Positions 5,938-6,182 of a stretch of DNA of 6,182 bases are shown here, one piece after another. Position 1 is the first letter of the stretch. The number at the start of each line of letters is the position of its first letter. Both the position numbers and the translations under genes were made by a program. Origin of the DNA: an uncultured Xanthobacteraceae bacterium (GTDB taxonomy: Bacteria > Pseudomonadota > Alphaproteobacteria > Rhizobiales > Xanthobacteraceae); assembly GCA_955652195.1 (NCBI GenBank), contig CATPBC010000279.1:1-6182 (forward strand), read 5' to 3'. The notes under the pieces are model-generated. The model was not told where the DNA came from. It made no database searches and was given only the letters and a program-made list of their open reading frames with translations.

Positions 5938-6182
5938 TCGATCCGAGCGGCGCAATTCATCAAGGCACGCGCATTTTCGGCGATGGTATTCATGCTACTT
6001 GGTCTTGCGCCGGCGCTCGCTGTGGTCCGGATTGGCGACGACAGCGGTGGACAGATCGGTCCTTACCTCGCCAAATATCGTGCATTGCGAGCATCCGGCG
6101 AGCGCGTGGAAATCGACGGCGCCTGTGCGTCGGCGTGCACCATGCTGCTAGGCATCATTCCGCGAAATCATATCTGCGTCAC
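5935..6182 (+). CDS. Exported ClpP/crotonase-like protein (COG3904-like), 5' part only
   Basis: The frame stays open from TTG 5935 to the right edge, giving 82 whole codons. Residues 1-29 form a signal peptide: Arg4, Lys10 and Arg12, then a hydrophobic core (AFSAMVFMLLGLAPALA) with likely cleavage after ALA. The mature part reads VVRIGDDSGGQIGPYLAKY, then VEIDGACASACTMLLG and IPRNHICV. The CxSAC block followed by IPRxxIC is a signature I associate with Rhizobiales periplasmic proteins of the ClpP/SDH-like fold (COG3904); Ser66 between Cys64 and Cys68 is where such proteins carry the putative nucleophile. The rest of the active site lies outside the window, so protease activity cannot be judged. 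GGAGG (5925-5929) is five bases before TTG 5935; TTG 5932 is too close, and ATG 5983 would remove most of the signal peptide. The gene is divergent from the pump operon; a link with it is unproven. Confidence 0.8.
   Translation, partial: MSIRAAQFIKARAFSAMVFMLLGLAPALAVVRIGDDSGGQIGPYLAKYRALRASGERVEIDGACASACTMLLGIIPRNHICV

Noticed and set aside
5783..6151. 122-codon plus-strand frame from a TTG directly after AGGAGG
   Set aside because: The ribosome site abuts the TTG with no spacer, and the frame overlaps the exported ClpP-like gene, whose signal peptide and motif are convincing; its product is Arg/Cys-rich.

Overview
The window looks like chromosomal DNA of a GC-rich alphaproteobacterium, most likely of the Bradyrhizobium/Rhodopseudomonas group. 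This rests on codon usage, on the MdtABC-type efflux genes, and on the truncated right-hand gene, whose CxSAC...IPRxxICVT signature I associate with Rhizobiales periplasmic ClpP-like proteins. No database was searched, so the taxonomy is inference.

Layout. Positions 1 to 5115 hold four genes on the minus strand, read from right to left: a small exported protein with three 24-residue repeats (5115-4846), a Ser/Thr/Gly-rich exported protein (4763-4155), an MdtA-type periplasmic adaptor (4135-2963), and an MdtB/MdtC-type RND permease (from 2966, running off the left edge). Gaps are short: 82 nt containing a strong hairpin, then 19 nt, then a 4-nt ATGA overlap. One transcript is therefore plausible. 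About 815 bases (5116-5931) separate this set from the start of a plus-strand gene at 5935, which runs off the right edge and encodes an exported protein with the start of a ClpP-like fold.

The intergenic region is visibly AT-richer than the genes. It holds two gapless direct copies of an 85-bp element, about 80 % identical and 477 bp apart. Each contains ATTAAA twice at a 20-bp period. One copy lies just upstream of the minus-strand operon and the other upstream of the plus-strand gene. A weak 88-codon minus-strand ORF lies between them.

How the genes may work together. The adaptor and permease should form the inner-membrane and periplasmic parts of a proton-driven tripartite efflux pump; no outer-membrane channel gene or regulator gene is in the window. 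The two small proteins at the head of the operon carry signal peptides, so they would act in the periplasm or outside the cell. I cannot assign them a function. Their placement upstream of an efflux pump, together with the duplicated element, is the least ordinary part of the window.
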